Positions 48,891 to 62,130 of a stretch of 64,000 bases of DNA are shown here, piece by piece. Source of the stretch: Artocarpus heterophyllus (lineage: Eukaryota > Streptophyta > Magnoliopsida > Rosales > Moraceae); NCBI GenBank assembly GCA_025403435.1, contig CM046353.1:19555875-19619874 (forward strand), given 5' to 3'. Each line of letters begins with the position of its first letter. Position 1 is the first letter of the stretch. The notes under the pieces were generated by a model. It was not told the DNA's origin. It ran no database searches and was given only the letters and a program-made list of their open reading frames with translations. The position numbers and the translations under genes were made by a program.

Positions 48891-50650
48891 TGTAAAACCC
48901 ATGGTTTTCTTTGAAAAAGAATAAAATTTTGGGCCATTTCAAAATTTTAAATGAACTTTGCGGAAGAAATTTAGTCTAGAAGGTTTTTTGTAACAAAAAG
49001 CTCTCTTTCTTCCACGCCTAGAAAGAACCTCCCCAATCTTCTGACCTTTGGCCGCCACCCACCTGCATGTGCCAGCAATTGAGAAGCACTACCACCTGAA
49101 ACATTAGCTGCCGGAGAGCCATTGTAAGACACGCCGCTGGCCCTTTGGAATGAAGGAAAAATGCCATGGACTTTTGCGGCTTTTGTGGGTGATTCTGGTG
49201 TCGTTTGGTTCTCCCTTTGCCGACAAGCTACACGATTGCGTTCCTCTCATTGAGAAGAGCAAGACCCATCATACCTTAAGTCCATTGTCGCTAGAAAATT
49301 CTACGCCACCATCACCCCTTTGTTGGTTTTGTGCCCCTTTTTCTTGCAAGCCAAGCATCACTTAGAGGAGCCAGCTTTGGAGTCATGCTCTGGGCGTTGA
49401 GAGCTTCGTTTTAGTGCCAACCTTAGCCATCAACCATTCTCAGGACACCGGTCAATGTTGGTTGACCGATGGGTTTGATTGGTCAATGGTTGACCCCAAC
49501 CACTGAAGTCCACGAGCAGCACTTCTGGCCTATTTTTGACTTTTTGAATACGTTGGCGACATCGGAATTGTGAGACAAAGCTCCAACATAAAGTTGGCAA
49601 GTCAAACATTTGGTTGACGGCTTTGCTTTCATGAACAAAGTCCTGTCCACCGTCAAATGATAAGGATTAAACTGGTAAGGACTCTATTACTCAACTTTCA
49701 TGGTATTTTGTCCAATTATCTTGTGATAATTGCTATCATATTGATTGTTAATTTTGAGTGAAAATTGAAATTTATAATAATCGTTTATTTGTTATTTGAT
49801 TTATAAGCCTATGAATGGAATTAGAGTTTTGGAATCAATTGATAAATAAAATTAAAAATAATACTACATCAATGTTTTTAATTATACATATATGAAAACA
49901 ATGAGATTATGCTATTTATGCTTTATTTGAAAATAGAGGTTTTATGTTTGACGAATGTTTTATATCTTGAAAATCAATTCCTTTAAAATTACTATGACAT
50001 TGCTACTCTATAGCTTTCTATGATTTGTCATGACGTTACTTTCATCGATATAATTAACATTGATAAAATGATGATTACGATTGGATGTATCATTATGATG
50101 GAATATACATAACTATTCTAGGTGACACATCTTGCAGTTGTATCATGTCAAAATCTCTTTAAAATTGTTTTCTTGCAGGTTTGAATTTTCAACTTTAAGA
50201 AAATAAGCTATTATGCTGTCGAATTTTTGTGAAAACTAACTATCATGTGTAAAATGACTTAGGAGGGTTTTTAAGAGCCAGTTGGGTGATAACCAATTTT
50301 GTTATATGCTAAGACCTCATGCAACACCATCGAACAAATTTTAAGGCTATTCGAAGTAATCTTTAAAGTTATATCTCAATGGTTCTCATTTATTGGGCAC
50401 AACAGACATTGTATATAATTTCATACCACCATCAATGCATGGCCTATTACATGGGGTGCTCATTTAGAATACAACGGACATTCTTATACCCTTTCTTTCT
50501 TTTCTTTCCTTCACTAACAACCTTGGATATGAGTGACAAGCACATATTTTGAGTTTCTAATTGGTTTTGACAAACTTTGGACTTGATGAATTTTTATGCT
50601 ATTTTTGAGAATTCGTTTATCCACTTTCTAAGGAATTTATAAATACTAAT

Positions 50651-53600
50651 TGTCACAACCCCCCTTTTTCGGGTAGTGATAAACTTTTTTTTTACTTACT
50701 TATAGGCAAAAATTTAGGATTTTTTTTTATTTATAAATACTTTATATATACTGGGCTAACAACCTTTGAAATTCAAACATATATTTGGATTTACATAACC
50801 ACCTTGCCTTTGCAATATAGTTTATCAAACATTACTTTCAAAATATCTTAAAATACAATACAGTAGAAACATACTGCGGTGGAAACCATACCCAGTCTAC
50901 ACACTAATCATCCCTCCGCCAGCTCATCAATACAATTACTCTGACCTTTTCGTCAGCATACCTACAGCATGAAATACTTAGTGAGCTTACACCACGCCCA
51001 GTAAGTCCCATATAAACCCACATGCACATTCAATAAAATACATGACTTCATTATGCTTTCTTATAATCCTTCGTTATCTTTATCATTTCTTATCTTTAAC
51101 TAGGTCCAAGTGTTTGTACCATTGCACACTTAGGTCTACGTAACACCATGACCATACTGTAATCCTTAAACTCCTCTTGAGTCAGGAGTCGGTACGACAC
51201 TTTTCTTAACTTTTGGTGATTTGCTTACCAACTCACTTATTATGGTTATCATACCATGCATGAAGTGATGATCACATATTATACATAACATAAGTGCTCT
51301 TATACGACATAGTACACACAAGTACATACTTTATATACATATTGATGCACATTAATATATGCACAAGTATATGGCATAATGTACTCACAGGTACGTAACA
51401 TAATATACACACAGGACCACATCATCATATACACTCAGGTACGTGTCATATATATACACTCAGGTATCTATTCCATATATTCACAAGTATACACCTTCAT
51501 ATTTATAAATACTCATGCCATTGCATGCATACAAGTATACACCTTGATATACATACAGGTATACATATACACATGTCGCACTCTATGCCTACAATTTCAT
51601 ACTATAGATGGGATGGGTACTTACTTGATGCGAATGTCAGGCAACTTAACCTCGATTTCCCTTCTCCTAGACTCCTAGGATTCTGTTGGCTAATTACAAA
51701 GCCATTAGCCAAATTTCATAATGTTTCAATACAAAACATCCATTAGTTAATAAATTGAGTTGCATTACTGTATACAACTCTAAGAACCACTAGTTTTCTT
51801 ATTTCTATCTAACTCTACCCTATCGTTGCTATTGAAGGGCGAGAACCTTTTTAACCATCTTTTTCCCATTTGGAATGTTTCAGAGCGGTTCAGGTTATTT
51901 GGGCAAAAATGACGATTTTGCCCTCTGTGGGTTCACTAACCTACCCGAGCTCGTTTTCGTTATTCTTACGAAAATAACCACATACTAATTTTAAAACAAC
52001 GCTCTAGTGGGTCAAATCTTTTTATTTCTCATTTATGCCCTATTTTCATAAAACTTTGCGGTTTGGTCCTTGAACTGAAAATTTTGACGATTTTGCCCCT
52101 AGGACTAAAATTTATCTCTTTACATCAAAATGTCCTATTTTTCATAAGGAAAATTTTTACTCAAAGTACCATACCTTAAATCATTTTGAAAAATAATATT
52201 TTTACCATTTTAACATTTTTTTCACTTTTGATAAATTCTTGAAAAATTAAAAACTCACAAACGGTTGAGTTTTTCGATAAACCATTTATACCTAACAGTT
52301 TCATCAAGTTCTACAACTTTCATGTTTTAACTTTTCACAAAATATCACTGTACAGAGGTGTTTTTGGACATTTTTTAAATCTACCGATGGAAAACTTTTT
52401 CTTTCAATTTAGTCCTTAGGGTATTTTGATGAAAATCTATTTTAGAACTGTAAATCTACCCCTGTATAAACAATTTTAGCCTTTGTTGGAATCATTTGCC
52501 ACATCAAGCAACACTTTTGAAAAACAAGCAATAAAATTGTAAAAACATTGCTTTTTACACAAGCTATCATTTTCAACATTTAAACCTCAATTTTCACATT
52601 CACAACTCGCCATAATTTATATTTCCATGGATTTCAACCAGCACTAATTCAAGAACACATATGCTTTTGAGAAAATAAAAATAAAAAACAAAAATCATAA
52701 AATTTCAAAACTTTAAAATCAAAACTTACCCCAAATAGCACCTTTTGATTTCTAGCTTTCCAAAGCTCTTTGAAACTCCTTCCTAGAGGTCATTTTCATG
52801 CAAAAATACCTTGGGTTAATTTTCTTTCTTAATCCATGAAAAATCCCTTGAAATCTTTAAAAAAGTTAGATTTTATCTTAAAATTTGTTGAACTTTCTTG
52901 GATTTTTGCCTCTTGAACTTAAGTGGGGCTGTTTTTGCAAGGTTTTGGGCTTGAGGACAATTTTAGAGATCCCCCATAATGGCTGCTGGAACTAGAGGTG
53001 GAAGAAGGAAGAGATTTTTTTGGATAAAATCACATTTAATGCTTCCTTATCTCTTTTTGGGGACTCATGGTAATCCATGAGTATACCCCTAGGTGGCACA
53101 AGGTGATTGGACCACTTTTCTAGACATGTGGCCCAATAGAAAAACAAGGAGTGTCCACTTTGTGGAGTTAAAAATTTATACTGTGTAATTTTTCACCACA
53201 CAGTATTTTTCCTATACTGTCATGGTCAAATCAGTGCCATCTCATATCCTTAGACTTTGTAAACTATTTTTCTTACCTTCGGTTCTTTCTTAGAGGCCAA
53301 ACGTAACTTTTTCCATATCTACATTTTCACTTAGTAGTATACTTATACTGCATTGGCCTCTTTCTTACACTGGGTTATGTCTTGGTGGACTCTATATCAT
53401 ATTTGTATTCTAAGTACCTATGTATTTGTATCACAATTTTACAATTAATTGTGATATAAAATTTATTTTATGGATATTATTTATTAATTTTTTAGTAATT
53501 AAACTCATAAAATCTGTATTAAAAATATCCAACATTGCATCACATTATAGTGAAATTTTCATTTAATACGGCTTATTATTTATATTATTGTAATTTTACA

Positions 53601-53685
53601 AAAATTATAATTTTTTAAGGGTAAATTCATTAATTAAACCCGATTAAGTAATAGGTTTTATTAATGAATTTTCCTGGTCATTACA
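50651..53685 (-). mobile_element. Solo LTR (3.03 kb) nested in element C
   Basis: On the + strand it runs from TGTCACAACCCCCC to CCTGGTCATTACA, with perfect CTAAT duplications at 50646-50650 and 53686-53690. In its own sense (-) it begins TGTAATGACCAGG and ends GGTTGTGACA. It has no internal coding region, PBS or polypurine tract. Inside, 51300-51590 is a run of short ACAAGTATA / ACTCAGGTACGT repeats that opens spurious frames. Confidence 0.88.
51300..51590. repeat. Short imperfect tandem repeat in solo LTR
   Basis: Variants of TATACACTCAGGTACGT and CACAAGTATAC recur about every 20-35 bases. They explain the open frames at 51379-51746, which are not genes. Confidence 0.7.
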
Positions 53686-54166
53686 CTAATTGGAAGAAAA
53701 ACCAAGAGGTGAGTAATGGATTTCCTACTAGGCAATATATGCTCACCCCCTCACGTTTTCCTGCAGGTTACTTAATATATAATGTCATCAGGCACCGTTA
53801 ATATATTTCATTGCTCGACTGGTCTATTTATCTTTTACTCTTGAGATTAGGCTTTGGTTCATGGATATTACATGGACTGATACGTCCCAATAGAATTTTG
53901 GTTATTTATAGATTTTTGAATTTAATTAAAGCTGCGTAGCTATAGTTTACTTTATTTTTTTATATTTATTCTATCATCGAATTTTTTTTTAATTTTGTTT
54001 TTATATTTCATTATTTTCTTTTAAAGACTCTAGAACAAAATTTTAAATTTTGTTTATTTAAAATTTTATGGGTCCGACTACAATTTTCAATTTGTTAGAC
54101 TTTCAAGAGCTTGAAAATACCTTTCAATTTAGTTAGTAGCCCCGCTTTCGAGTCGTGACAAATTTT

Positions 54167-54178
54167 AAGTATTAGAGC
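54167..54178 (+). other. Degenerate primer binding site of element C
   Basis: AAGTATTAGAGC lies seven bases after the LTR end. It matches TGGTATCAGAGC at 9 of 12 bases and is followed by ATGGTTTTAAG, a common continuation in plant gypsy elements. Confidence 0.6.
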
Positions 54179-55790
54179 ATGGTTTTAAGTTGCTTGGAAC
54201 TACAACCTGCTAGGTTTTATTTGATTTTAGTACTGGGAAGTTGTATCAATAAAAATGTGAACTCTATATACTAGTCTGTCAGGTTAACAAGTTTGTTATT
54301 TGTTGTCTTGATTCTTGAATTCTTGTTAAAGTTTCCTTCGTGTTTTAACTATCTGAATTCTTTTTTTGTTTGACTCATTATCTTCATTTTAAGGTATTAT
54401 TGCAATTGTCACCTCTAATTCACTTTGTTGAATGTGTGTGGAATGTATTTATTAAAAAAAGAGAGAAAGGAAAAATGGATGGATTGATACTTACTGGAAT
54501 TTTCAGAAAGAGAAATAGCAAGTGTGGTTTAGTTATTTTTTTATTATGTTCTTAGTTTTCGGCCTTAGATATTCAAAATAAGATGAGCTTTTAGGTAATA
54601 TGAAGTATGTTTTTAGTAGATTGGATAATTCTCTTCTTGTTGGTTTGGTGACGGTGCTAGTCTCTCAAATTATTCAAGAAATCTCATTTTAAGCATTTGA
54701 TAATGAAGTGTTTGGGTTTTTAGTACGTCACTATAGTGACATGTTAGGGATGGACTTTGACTCGGGTCATGAATTTAAGCATTATATATTAAGGGGACGT
54801 AGAATGCATAGTAAAGTGATTTCTTGTTAATTTTTGGAAAAGGAGATTTCTGTTAGAATGTAGTAACTGCAAGTCAGGAAATAAATTACATAGTTTGGAT
54901 CCACTTTTTGGTTTATATCTACTATATTGTGTAAATAATGAAGATTATGTTGTTCTGATAGAGCTTAAAGTTGAATTTGAGGATTTTTAGTCATGATTTA
55001 AGGGTTAACTCTATAACTTTCCTTGATCCTTTGGTGATTCGTATATGATTTTAGGTTCTTTTTTTTAAGGATAATTAGTGTGATTTATCCAGGAGCCTTA
55101 GTTTAGAATACCAAATGTCTCAATATTTTCTTTGGGAATTGAATATCAAATGCTGCTAGAATTATGATTTGTTGGTATTGATGTTAGACCTAAAATTCTA
55201 CATGTTAGTAACTCATGTGAGGTGAGGATATGCTCTAGCAGGCAAATAAATTCATACCTTAAACTATATGACACTAATTGGGCTTCAAAAAGAAATGATT
55301 GTTTTGAGGTGGTCTCTTAATTGATTGACATTTGATTATGTTACTTTTTAGGATTTAAAAATGATTTAACTATGGGCCATTAGAGGCAACCTCTTAGTTT
55401 CGCCTTAGGTTAAGGATTGCATGTTAAGCGAGACGTGAAGTAAGCTCTAATAGATTTTTTTTTTTGTTTACATACTGATTGATTACGATGATTTAGTATG
55501 GAATTTAATGTATTTGGAACATGAGGCAAGCCTATTGATATATCTTGTTGTAACCTTTGTTATTTGGTTTTGATTGGATTTGAGTGTTGATGTCATAAAG
55601 GAATGTCACAATTCTTTCGGAATGGGAAATGAGGAAGCCTATTAGTTTAGAAACTAAATTTGCTTATTTGGCATGAGTGACTAATATTTAATTACAAAAG
55701 CTATTCTTGATACTGGTTATGATTTATGTTAGTCATGTTTAGCTTTGGAGGTTATTGATGATTGATTGATTAGTTTTGAGCGTTGTGCTT
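54179..55790. other. Noncoding internal DNA of element C
   Basis: This is AT-rich with no frame above 62 codons and no gag or pol motif. Base composition changes abruptly to GC-balanced near 55800, where the Tat-like element begins. Confidence 0.5.
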
Positions 55791-56431
55791 TGTTAAAGGT
55801 GAGCTCGGCATCACCGTCGAAGAGCCTTACTTCAAGTGGTCAGCAAGTAAGCTTGACAAAGCTACGGAGAATTGATAACTGATCCCAATGGGCTTGGATT
55901 GTTTGTCCAAGGTGTTTTTCAGGGTCACTCGGGCCGCACCGTAACTGGTCACCACCTCGGATCAAGCACCAGCTTGGGTCGGATTTTTTTCACTTGTAAG
56001 TGGACTGCTACTCGCCATCACTGCCTAACAAGTGGCAGACAACTCATTGTCGGATGGGAAACGATCCACCAACAAAGGGTACAATGCTTGTCCTTTGCCA
56101 CCTAACACATCTTGCTGTGACACTTGGGTGGTGGGCAAAACCTACCTAACACCCGGTCCAAGTGACAGCCTATGAATAGGGTGCATTTATTGCATCCAGG
56201 CATACATGCTTCTTCCCACCTAACAAGCCCCGTTCTCTGCCGAGCAACTCCTACCTTCAGCATTAGAGAGCCCTTGTCTATTGACTGTACCATCTTTTTC
56301 TTGCTCTTGAAGCGTCTCTCCTCTTGTAGCAGGTCCACCCGATCAGGCAGAGACGAGTAGGGGAAAAGCTGACCACCGTATGCAACCGCATGTGGTGTTG
56401 ATCCTATGTCGAACTTAGGTAAGCATCAACA
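55791..56431 (+). repeat. Probable 5' LTR of the Tat-like element
   Basis: The right edge is clear (CATCAACA before the PBS). The left edge is a guess, since the matching 3' LTR is not visible. Small frames here on both strands are not genes. Confidence 0.5.
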
Positions 56432-56434
56432 TTT

Positions 56435-56449
56435 TGGCGCTAGAAGGAG
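56435..56449 (+). other. Primer binding site of the Tat-like element
   Basis: TGGCGCTAGAAGGAG begins three bases after the LTR end. The TGGCGC start is typical of Tat-lineage primer sites. I do not assign the tRNA with certainty. Confidence 0.7.
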
Positions 56450-57119
56450 GGCCCCTATGCCTTCACTCAAAATCACCAGCCACAGTGAACCCAAGAACCG
56501 AGATGGTAACCTGAGGTAATGCCAGGGATGAGGGCGCCCGATAGGAGGGGTTAGGAGAAGCCCAAAATTGAAACAACAATCCAGCTAGACCTAGGGGTTG
56601 TGCTCGAGCTACAAGATCTCGCTTTAGGGGTCAGGGAAGCGCGGTGAGGGCCAAATAGGTGCATGACCTAGTTGCCCAAGACCCTATCCGAGAACTAACA
56701 AATATTGTTCGGATGCTCATCCAGCAGCTCATATAGCAGGTCATCGCCAGGTGGCTCTTGGCCCCCTACCTCCAGCCCCGGCTGACCAGGCTGGGGGTCA
56801 AGCAGGACGAGAAGCCGTCATCCCCAGTGAAGCCAACTTAGAGCACTAAAGAAGATCTACGCATAGCGTCTCGATAAACAACAGGCTTGTCCGAGAGGGA
56901 TGTCTTGGCCCTCAAGAAGCATAAGCTCCATCATCGTAGGGCTCCCGAGCATCTGTTTTGATCGGCTCGGGCACCAGGGGGAGCAGTAGCAGGATCGCCA
57001 CCCTGAAGCAGGTGACAGGGTTAAGGGCAGAGTACCCTATAGGGTCGAACTGCCTGAAGATACCAATAGTCGCTAGTTCTGAGAATTGTAGCTCCAAATC
57101 GATGAAATCCAAAACAACT

Positions 57120-58029
57120 GCTTTGGTTTAGACGACGTCGGTGCCTTAGATCCGCCATTCACCAACGTCATCTTGCAAGCCTTGATGCCACCTAAATTCA
57201 AAGTCCTGCAAATCAAGTCGTATGATGGGACCGCAGATACTGACTAGCATGTTGAATTATGCCGGGGACATATGCTCTTACAAAATGCCAGCGATACAGC
57301 CATGTGTAAAGCATTTTCCTTGACCCTGACCGGACTAGCTCGACAATGGTTTCGACGATTAGAACTAGCTTCCATCACTTTTTTTTATAGCTCTCTGATG
57401 CCTTCTCGATGATGAAAACAAGGAGAAAAGAGATTACTTATATATATGCCGTTAAGCAAGGAGATGGCAATGTCTGAGACTATATAAACCAGTTTACCCA
57501 AGCCACGCTCGAGGTTAAGCACATCAAAGATGAGATCCTGAAACATGCCTTCATCGGAGGTCTCTGAGATAAGAAGCTAACTTGGTCGTTGGCATTCGAG
57601 CAGTCGAGCACGTTTTCTAAGATGCTCGGCTACACACAACGGTATGCCGATGTGGCTAAATATATGAAGAGCCGCAGAGAAAAGGCCAGTAGCAGCAGGA
57701 TAAAGAAGGAAAAGAAGTAGAAGAAAGCGCCCAAACAATCAAGCGCCTAGCAAAATAAGAAACAGAAGAAGGACAAGAATACCAAGAAGCCGAAGGTGCC
57801 GACTAGGAAATTCCAAAGCTACACGCCTTTGGTGGTGAGCATAGAGGAGTTACTTGCCCAGGTGTGCTGGAAGAACCTATTGGTCGACCTGCCCAAGCTC
57901 AAGGGCAACAAAGCAAAGCGTGAACAAAGCAAGTACTGCAATTTCCATAAAGACATAGGACATAACACCTGGGACTGTATTCAACTCAAGGACCAGATCG
58001 AGAAACTAGTCCGAGATGGACATCTATAG
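57120..58029 (+). pseudogene. Tat-like element gag
   Basis: Peptides in changing frames match Tat gag: PPKFKVLQIKSYDGTADTD near 57188-57244, then AMCKAFSLTLTGLARQWFRR near 57301-57360. Later come a Lys-rich linker (57660-57790) and a zinc-knuckle-like CNFHKDIGHNTWDC at 57937-57978. Frameshifts and stops break it throughout. The last open piece is 57796-58029. Confidence 0.8.
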
Positions 58030-58289
58030 GAATTTGTAGAACAAGTCTTAGTGTCGAGCACCGCCACTCGGGGAGATGACCAATCGAGCCGAGACACACT
58101 GAACCGCTTATGCAACGACGGTGGGAACGCCCCAAAATCCCCAAACATCGTTTACACAATTTTCGGAGGGCCTGTCACTAGGGACATGTGGAGTGGGTGG
58201 CAGGCTTACATCTGAGAAGCTCGGTTGCTCGAAAGAGGCAAGCTCGTCAACATGTCCGAGCATGTCAACAAAATTTGCCACCAGTAAGA

Positions 58290-59073
58290 CATGCTGATCA
58301 CTTTTATAGAGGAGGAGGCAGACAAATTAATTCATTCGCATAACGACACTCTCGTGTACGAGTTGCACATCGCCAACAACATAGTATGGCATGTCCTAAT
58401 TGACAATGGTAGCTCAACTGACATCCTATTTAAGTAGGCTTACGACAAACTAAAGATCAGTAATGCTACCTTTATCCTAGTTCAGATGCCACTTTACGGC
58501 TTCAAGGGCGAATGCGTCTGAGCAGTGGGGAAGGTCAGCCTCCCGGTGACCTTTGATGAAGGTGCTGCTCGGGTCACACGCGTCGTCGACAAACCCTCCA
58601 AGTATAATATCATTATCAGCTGTCCAACATTAAATGCATTGAAGGCTGTGCTTTCCATTTACCACTTGGCAATGAAATTCCCAAAGGAGAACGGGGTCAG
58701 AGTAATCCGATCGTTACAGAAAGACTCTCGAGCTCGTTATGCCAATGCTGTTAGAGTGGCGTCAGCCTTGCAATTAAACGTCTTGGCCATTTACAAGGTC
58801 GACGAAATAGAGTTTTCAGCCGACCTAGAGCCCAAGATGCTCACTAATCTCAACCCTCGAATGGCTGAGGGAGAGGTGAGGGCTACCCCAGTCGAGGATC
58901 TAGTGCCGTTTAGCCTTGACCTGGCACATATTGATTGCATTGTCCAACTCGAATCCCAGCTGAAACTTGAGATTCGGGCTGACCTTGAGGGACTCCTTAT
59001 AGAGTATCAGGATGTGTACGCATGTTCACACGAAGACATGCTCAGCATCTATCCAAGCATAATCTATCACTAG
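58290..59073 (+). pseudogene. Tat-like element protease region
   Basis: The segment contains WHVLIDNGSSTDILFK near 58390, a protease site with DNG in place of DTG or DSG and a stop right after FK. The open frame at 58525-59073 then reads GKVSLPVTFDEG and RVVDKPSKYNIIISCPTLNA, the usual stretch after the protease, up to the connection with RT. Confidence 0.78.
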
Positions 59074-59099
59074 CTAAATGTCTGACCTAATCACAAACT

Positions 59100-60240
59100 G
59101 GTGATACAGAAGAAAAGGGCTTTCAACTCGGAAAGATATGCTGTTATTAATGAAGAGGTCTAGAAGCTCCTAAAAGCAAGATTCATTTTGAGAGATCAAG
59201 TATCCGGAGTGGTTAGCAAATGTGGTCCTAGTCAAGAAGGTGAATGGCAAATAGAAAATTTGTGTAGACTTCACCGACCTAAGTGAGGATGGCCGAAGGA
59301 CTGCTTTCCACTGCCCCGAATAGACTAGCTTGTTGATGCAACGGCCGGGCACAAGATGCTTAGCTTCATGGATGCCTATTTCGGTTATAACCAGATACGG
59401 ATGGCCAAGGAAGATCAAATAAAAACAGCGTTTGATACCAACCAGGAGCTCTATCGCTACGTAGTAATGCCCTTTGGACTTAAGAATGCCAGGGCAACCT
59501 ACCAACGCCTAGTCAATAAGATGTTTGCTTGGTTGATCGGCAAAACCATGGAAGTCTATGTGGACGATATGCTAGTTAAATTTGTCCGAGTAGTAGATCA
59601 CATGGTTGATCTCTGAGCAAGCTTCGACATTCTCCAAGATTATAGGATGAAACTCAACCCAACGAAATGTGCATTTGGGGTTAGCTAAGGCAAGTTTCTC
59701 AGATTTTTAGTCAATTAATGAGGAATCGAGGTTAACCCGGCCAAAGCACAAGCTGTTATAGACATGCATTCACCTCGAACGGTAAAAAAAAGTGCAAAAA
59801 CTTACTGGCATGGTAGCGGCTCTTTCCAGATTTGTCTCCCGGTCTACCGACAAAGCCATCTATTTTTTCAAGCACTCAAGGGGAGGTTTGAGTGGAACAG
59901 AGAGTGTGAAGAAGCCTTCCAGAATTTGAAGAGGTACTTAGCCATGCCCCCACTCTTGTCCAAACCTTTACCAAGGGAAATATTGTACGCCTACCTTGTT
60001 GTGTCTAAGAAGGTTGTTAGCTCGGTCCTCATATGAGAAGAAGACAGAGTTTAGATGCCCGTTTATTGTATAAGCCATGCGTTTTAGGGTGCTGAGGAGC
60101 GGTATCCCCCACTTGAGAAATTGGCATTCACCCTAGTCATCTCTGCTCAGAAGCTACGGCCCTATTTTCAAGGCTACACAATACAGGTCCTGACAAAGTT
60201 CCCTCTTCAATAAGTTTTTCAGAGTCTGGAGATATTAAGA
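59100..60240 (+). pseudogene. Tat-like element reverse transcriptase and first RNase H
   Basis: RT peptides include MLSFMDAYFGYNQIRMAKED, YRYVVMPFGLKNARATYQRL and the active site MEVYVDDMLVK at 59548-59580. They are followed by WNRECEEAFQNLKRYLAMPP and a degraded RNase H (SHAFQGAEERYPPLEKLAF-like with a stop) up to about 60240. Several stops and shifts are present, for example before 59356 and at 59616. Confidence 0.85.
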
Positions 60241-60243
60241 TGG

Positions 60244-60765
60244 ATGGCCAAATGGTCAGTTGAGCTCAGCCAGTATGACATTCATTTTGTACCAAGGACA
60301 ACTATCAAGGCTCAGGCCTTCGCTGATTTTATTGCTGAGTTCATTGATACCGAACAAGGCACACCATTGACCGAGAAGGCACCCGTAGAAGTACCAGACG
60401 CCCCTGGCTACAGTAAAGGTCACACCATGCTAGAACCAGAATGGAAGCTTTTTGTTGATGGATCTTCCTACGTAGAAGGTTCCGGTACTGGGCTGGTATT
60501 GATAAGCCTAGATGGATACAAAGCAATCTACACACTTCGATTCGATTTCAAGGCCTCTAATAATGAGGCAGAGTATGAGGCACTCCTGGCCAGACTTAGA
60601 ATCACCAACGATCTTGGGGTAGACCGCATTGTCATTCATAGTGACTCAATGCTCGTCATCCAGCAAGTTACTAGGGTATTTCAAGCTCAAACAGAATCAA
60701 TGGTTGCGTATTTACAAGAGGTCATGACATTGCTCAGGCAGTTTAAATCTTACTCATTTAAGTAG
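60244..60765 (+). pseudogene. Tat-like element second (archaeal-type) RNase H
   Basis: The 173-codon open frame begins with the tether typical of the group (AQAFADFIAEF at residues 23-33). It then has the RNase H acids Asp72 (FVDGSS), Glu110 (NNEAEYEALL) and Asp134 (IHSDSMLVIQQV). All three are kept. A second RNase H of this type is known for the Tat lineage. The frame stops at 60763-60765, where the polyprotein should continue. Confidence 0.85.
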
Positions 60766-62130
60766 ATCCCCAAATTGAAAAACTCAGAGGCCGATGCACT
60801 TGCTCTGCTCGCCTCGGGTCCCGGCGACAGTGACCTAACTTCGGTCCCCATTGAAAGATTAGTTGAGCCAAGCATTAATAAAGTAGTAAGTGTACTTGAA
60901 GAACATGAGACCACATAGATGGACCCAATCATTCAGTACCTGACCATAGCCAAATTGCCTAGCGACTGAGAAGAGGCGCACTAGATTCGTAACAGCTCAA
61001 CCCGATATTCGATGATCGACGAGAAGCTATATAGGCAAGCCTACACTGCATCGTGTCTAAAGTACGTAGGGCCCAAAGAAGCTTAATATCTAATGAAGAA
61101 GATCCACGAAGGCCTATGTGGGAATCACTCCAGGGGCCAGTCCTTGGCCCAGAAGTGCCTTCAGCTAGGATATTACTGGTCGACCATGGAACAGGACTAT
61201 AAGGACTTTGTGTGAAAATGTCTCAAATGTCAGCAATTCGTGAGGGTGCCCGGACACCATGCCGAGCCACTTACCTCGGTAACATCAGCATGGCCATTTG
61301 TGAAGTGGGCCATTGATCTGATCGGGCCCTTTCCCCAAGCTCGATCTTAATTTAAGTACTGCATTGTAGCTATTGACTACCTCACCAAATGGGTCGAGGT
61401 AGAGCCATGCAACAACATGACCGAGGTAAAGTGCACCAACTTTGTTTGAAAAAACATCATTCGTCGGTTTGGAATACCGTATACCATTATGATGACAATG
61501 TAAAGAAGTTCAAGTCCTCAAGTCTCCTCCACTTATGTGAGCAGATCGGTATCAAGAAGGTCTTACCTCTCTGAGCTATCCTTAGAGCAACGGGCAAGTT
61601 GAAGTTGTCAACAAAACAATCAAAGATAATTTAAAGAAAAAGCTTGAAGGCCTCAAGGGAGCATGGATCGACAAGCTCCCAAAAGTGCTCTAGGCTTACC
61701 AAACAACTACCCGAACTGCTATCGAAGAGACCTCATTCTCGCTCGTTTATAGAGCGGAGGCTGTCATCCTGATAGAGGTAGGACTGCCAAGTTTCAAGGT
61801 TGAACATTACAAAGAAATTAAAATGCCAAGATCATGATGTCCGAGCTTAATTTACTCGAGGAGAGGAGGAACCATGCTGTAGTTCATAATGCAGCTTGGA
61901 ATCAAGTCATTGCTCGATACTACAACAAACGGGTTCAACCAAGGAGCTTCAAGGTTGGAGATTTGGTGCTTTAAAAGGTCACAGTTCAGCAGCTTAGGTT
62001 AGGGTCCTTCGGTCTGAAATGGGACAGGCTGTACAAGGTAGTCGGGATTGTCCATCCAGGCACCTCTAGATTATCTGATATGGAGGCAACTTGCTCGGTC
62101 ATCCATGGAACGTCGAGCTCCTAAAAAGAT
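60766..62130 (+). pseudogene. Tat-like element integrase
   Basis: Recognisable pieces are a zinc finger (IHEGLCGNHSRGQS with KCLKCQ at 61100-61235), the first core acid in WAIDLIGPFPQA near 61308-61345, and KYCIVAIDYLTKWVEVEPCN. A shifted GQVEVVNKTIKDNLKKKLEG near 61588-61650 carries the third core acid. The C-terminal part near 62030-62130 reads YKVVGIVHPGTSRL and PWNVELLKRFFF. Many stops are present. Confidence 0.82.

Larger units (their letters stand above)
48891..55790 (+). mobile_element. Gypsy-type element C: LTR and leader, + orientation, partial
   Basis: An LTR starting TGTAAAACCC at 48891 ends AGTCGTGACA at 54160. It is followed by AAGTATTAGAGC, a 9-of-12 match to the initiator tRNA-Met primer binding site. 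The solo LTR at 50651-53685 splits it. Without that insertion the LTR is about 2230 bp, close to the LTRs of elements A and B. The downstream 1.6 kb has no recognisable gag or pol, so the element is nonautonomous, deleted, or hidden by the Tat-like insertion that follows. Its 3' LTR is not in the window. Confidence 0.65.

Noticed and set aside
51379..51746. Two open frames with repeated Tyr-Thr-Gln type peptides
   Set aside because: They are translations of the short tandem repeat in a solo LTR.
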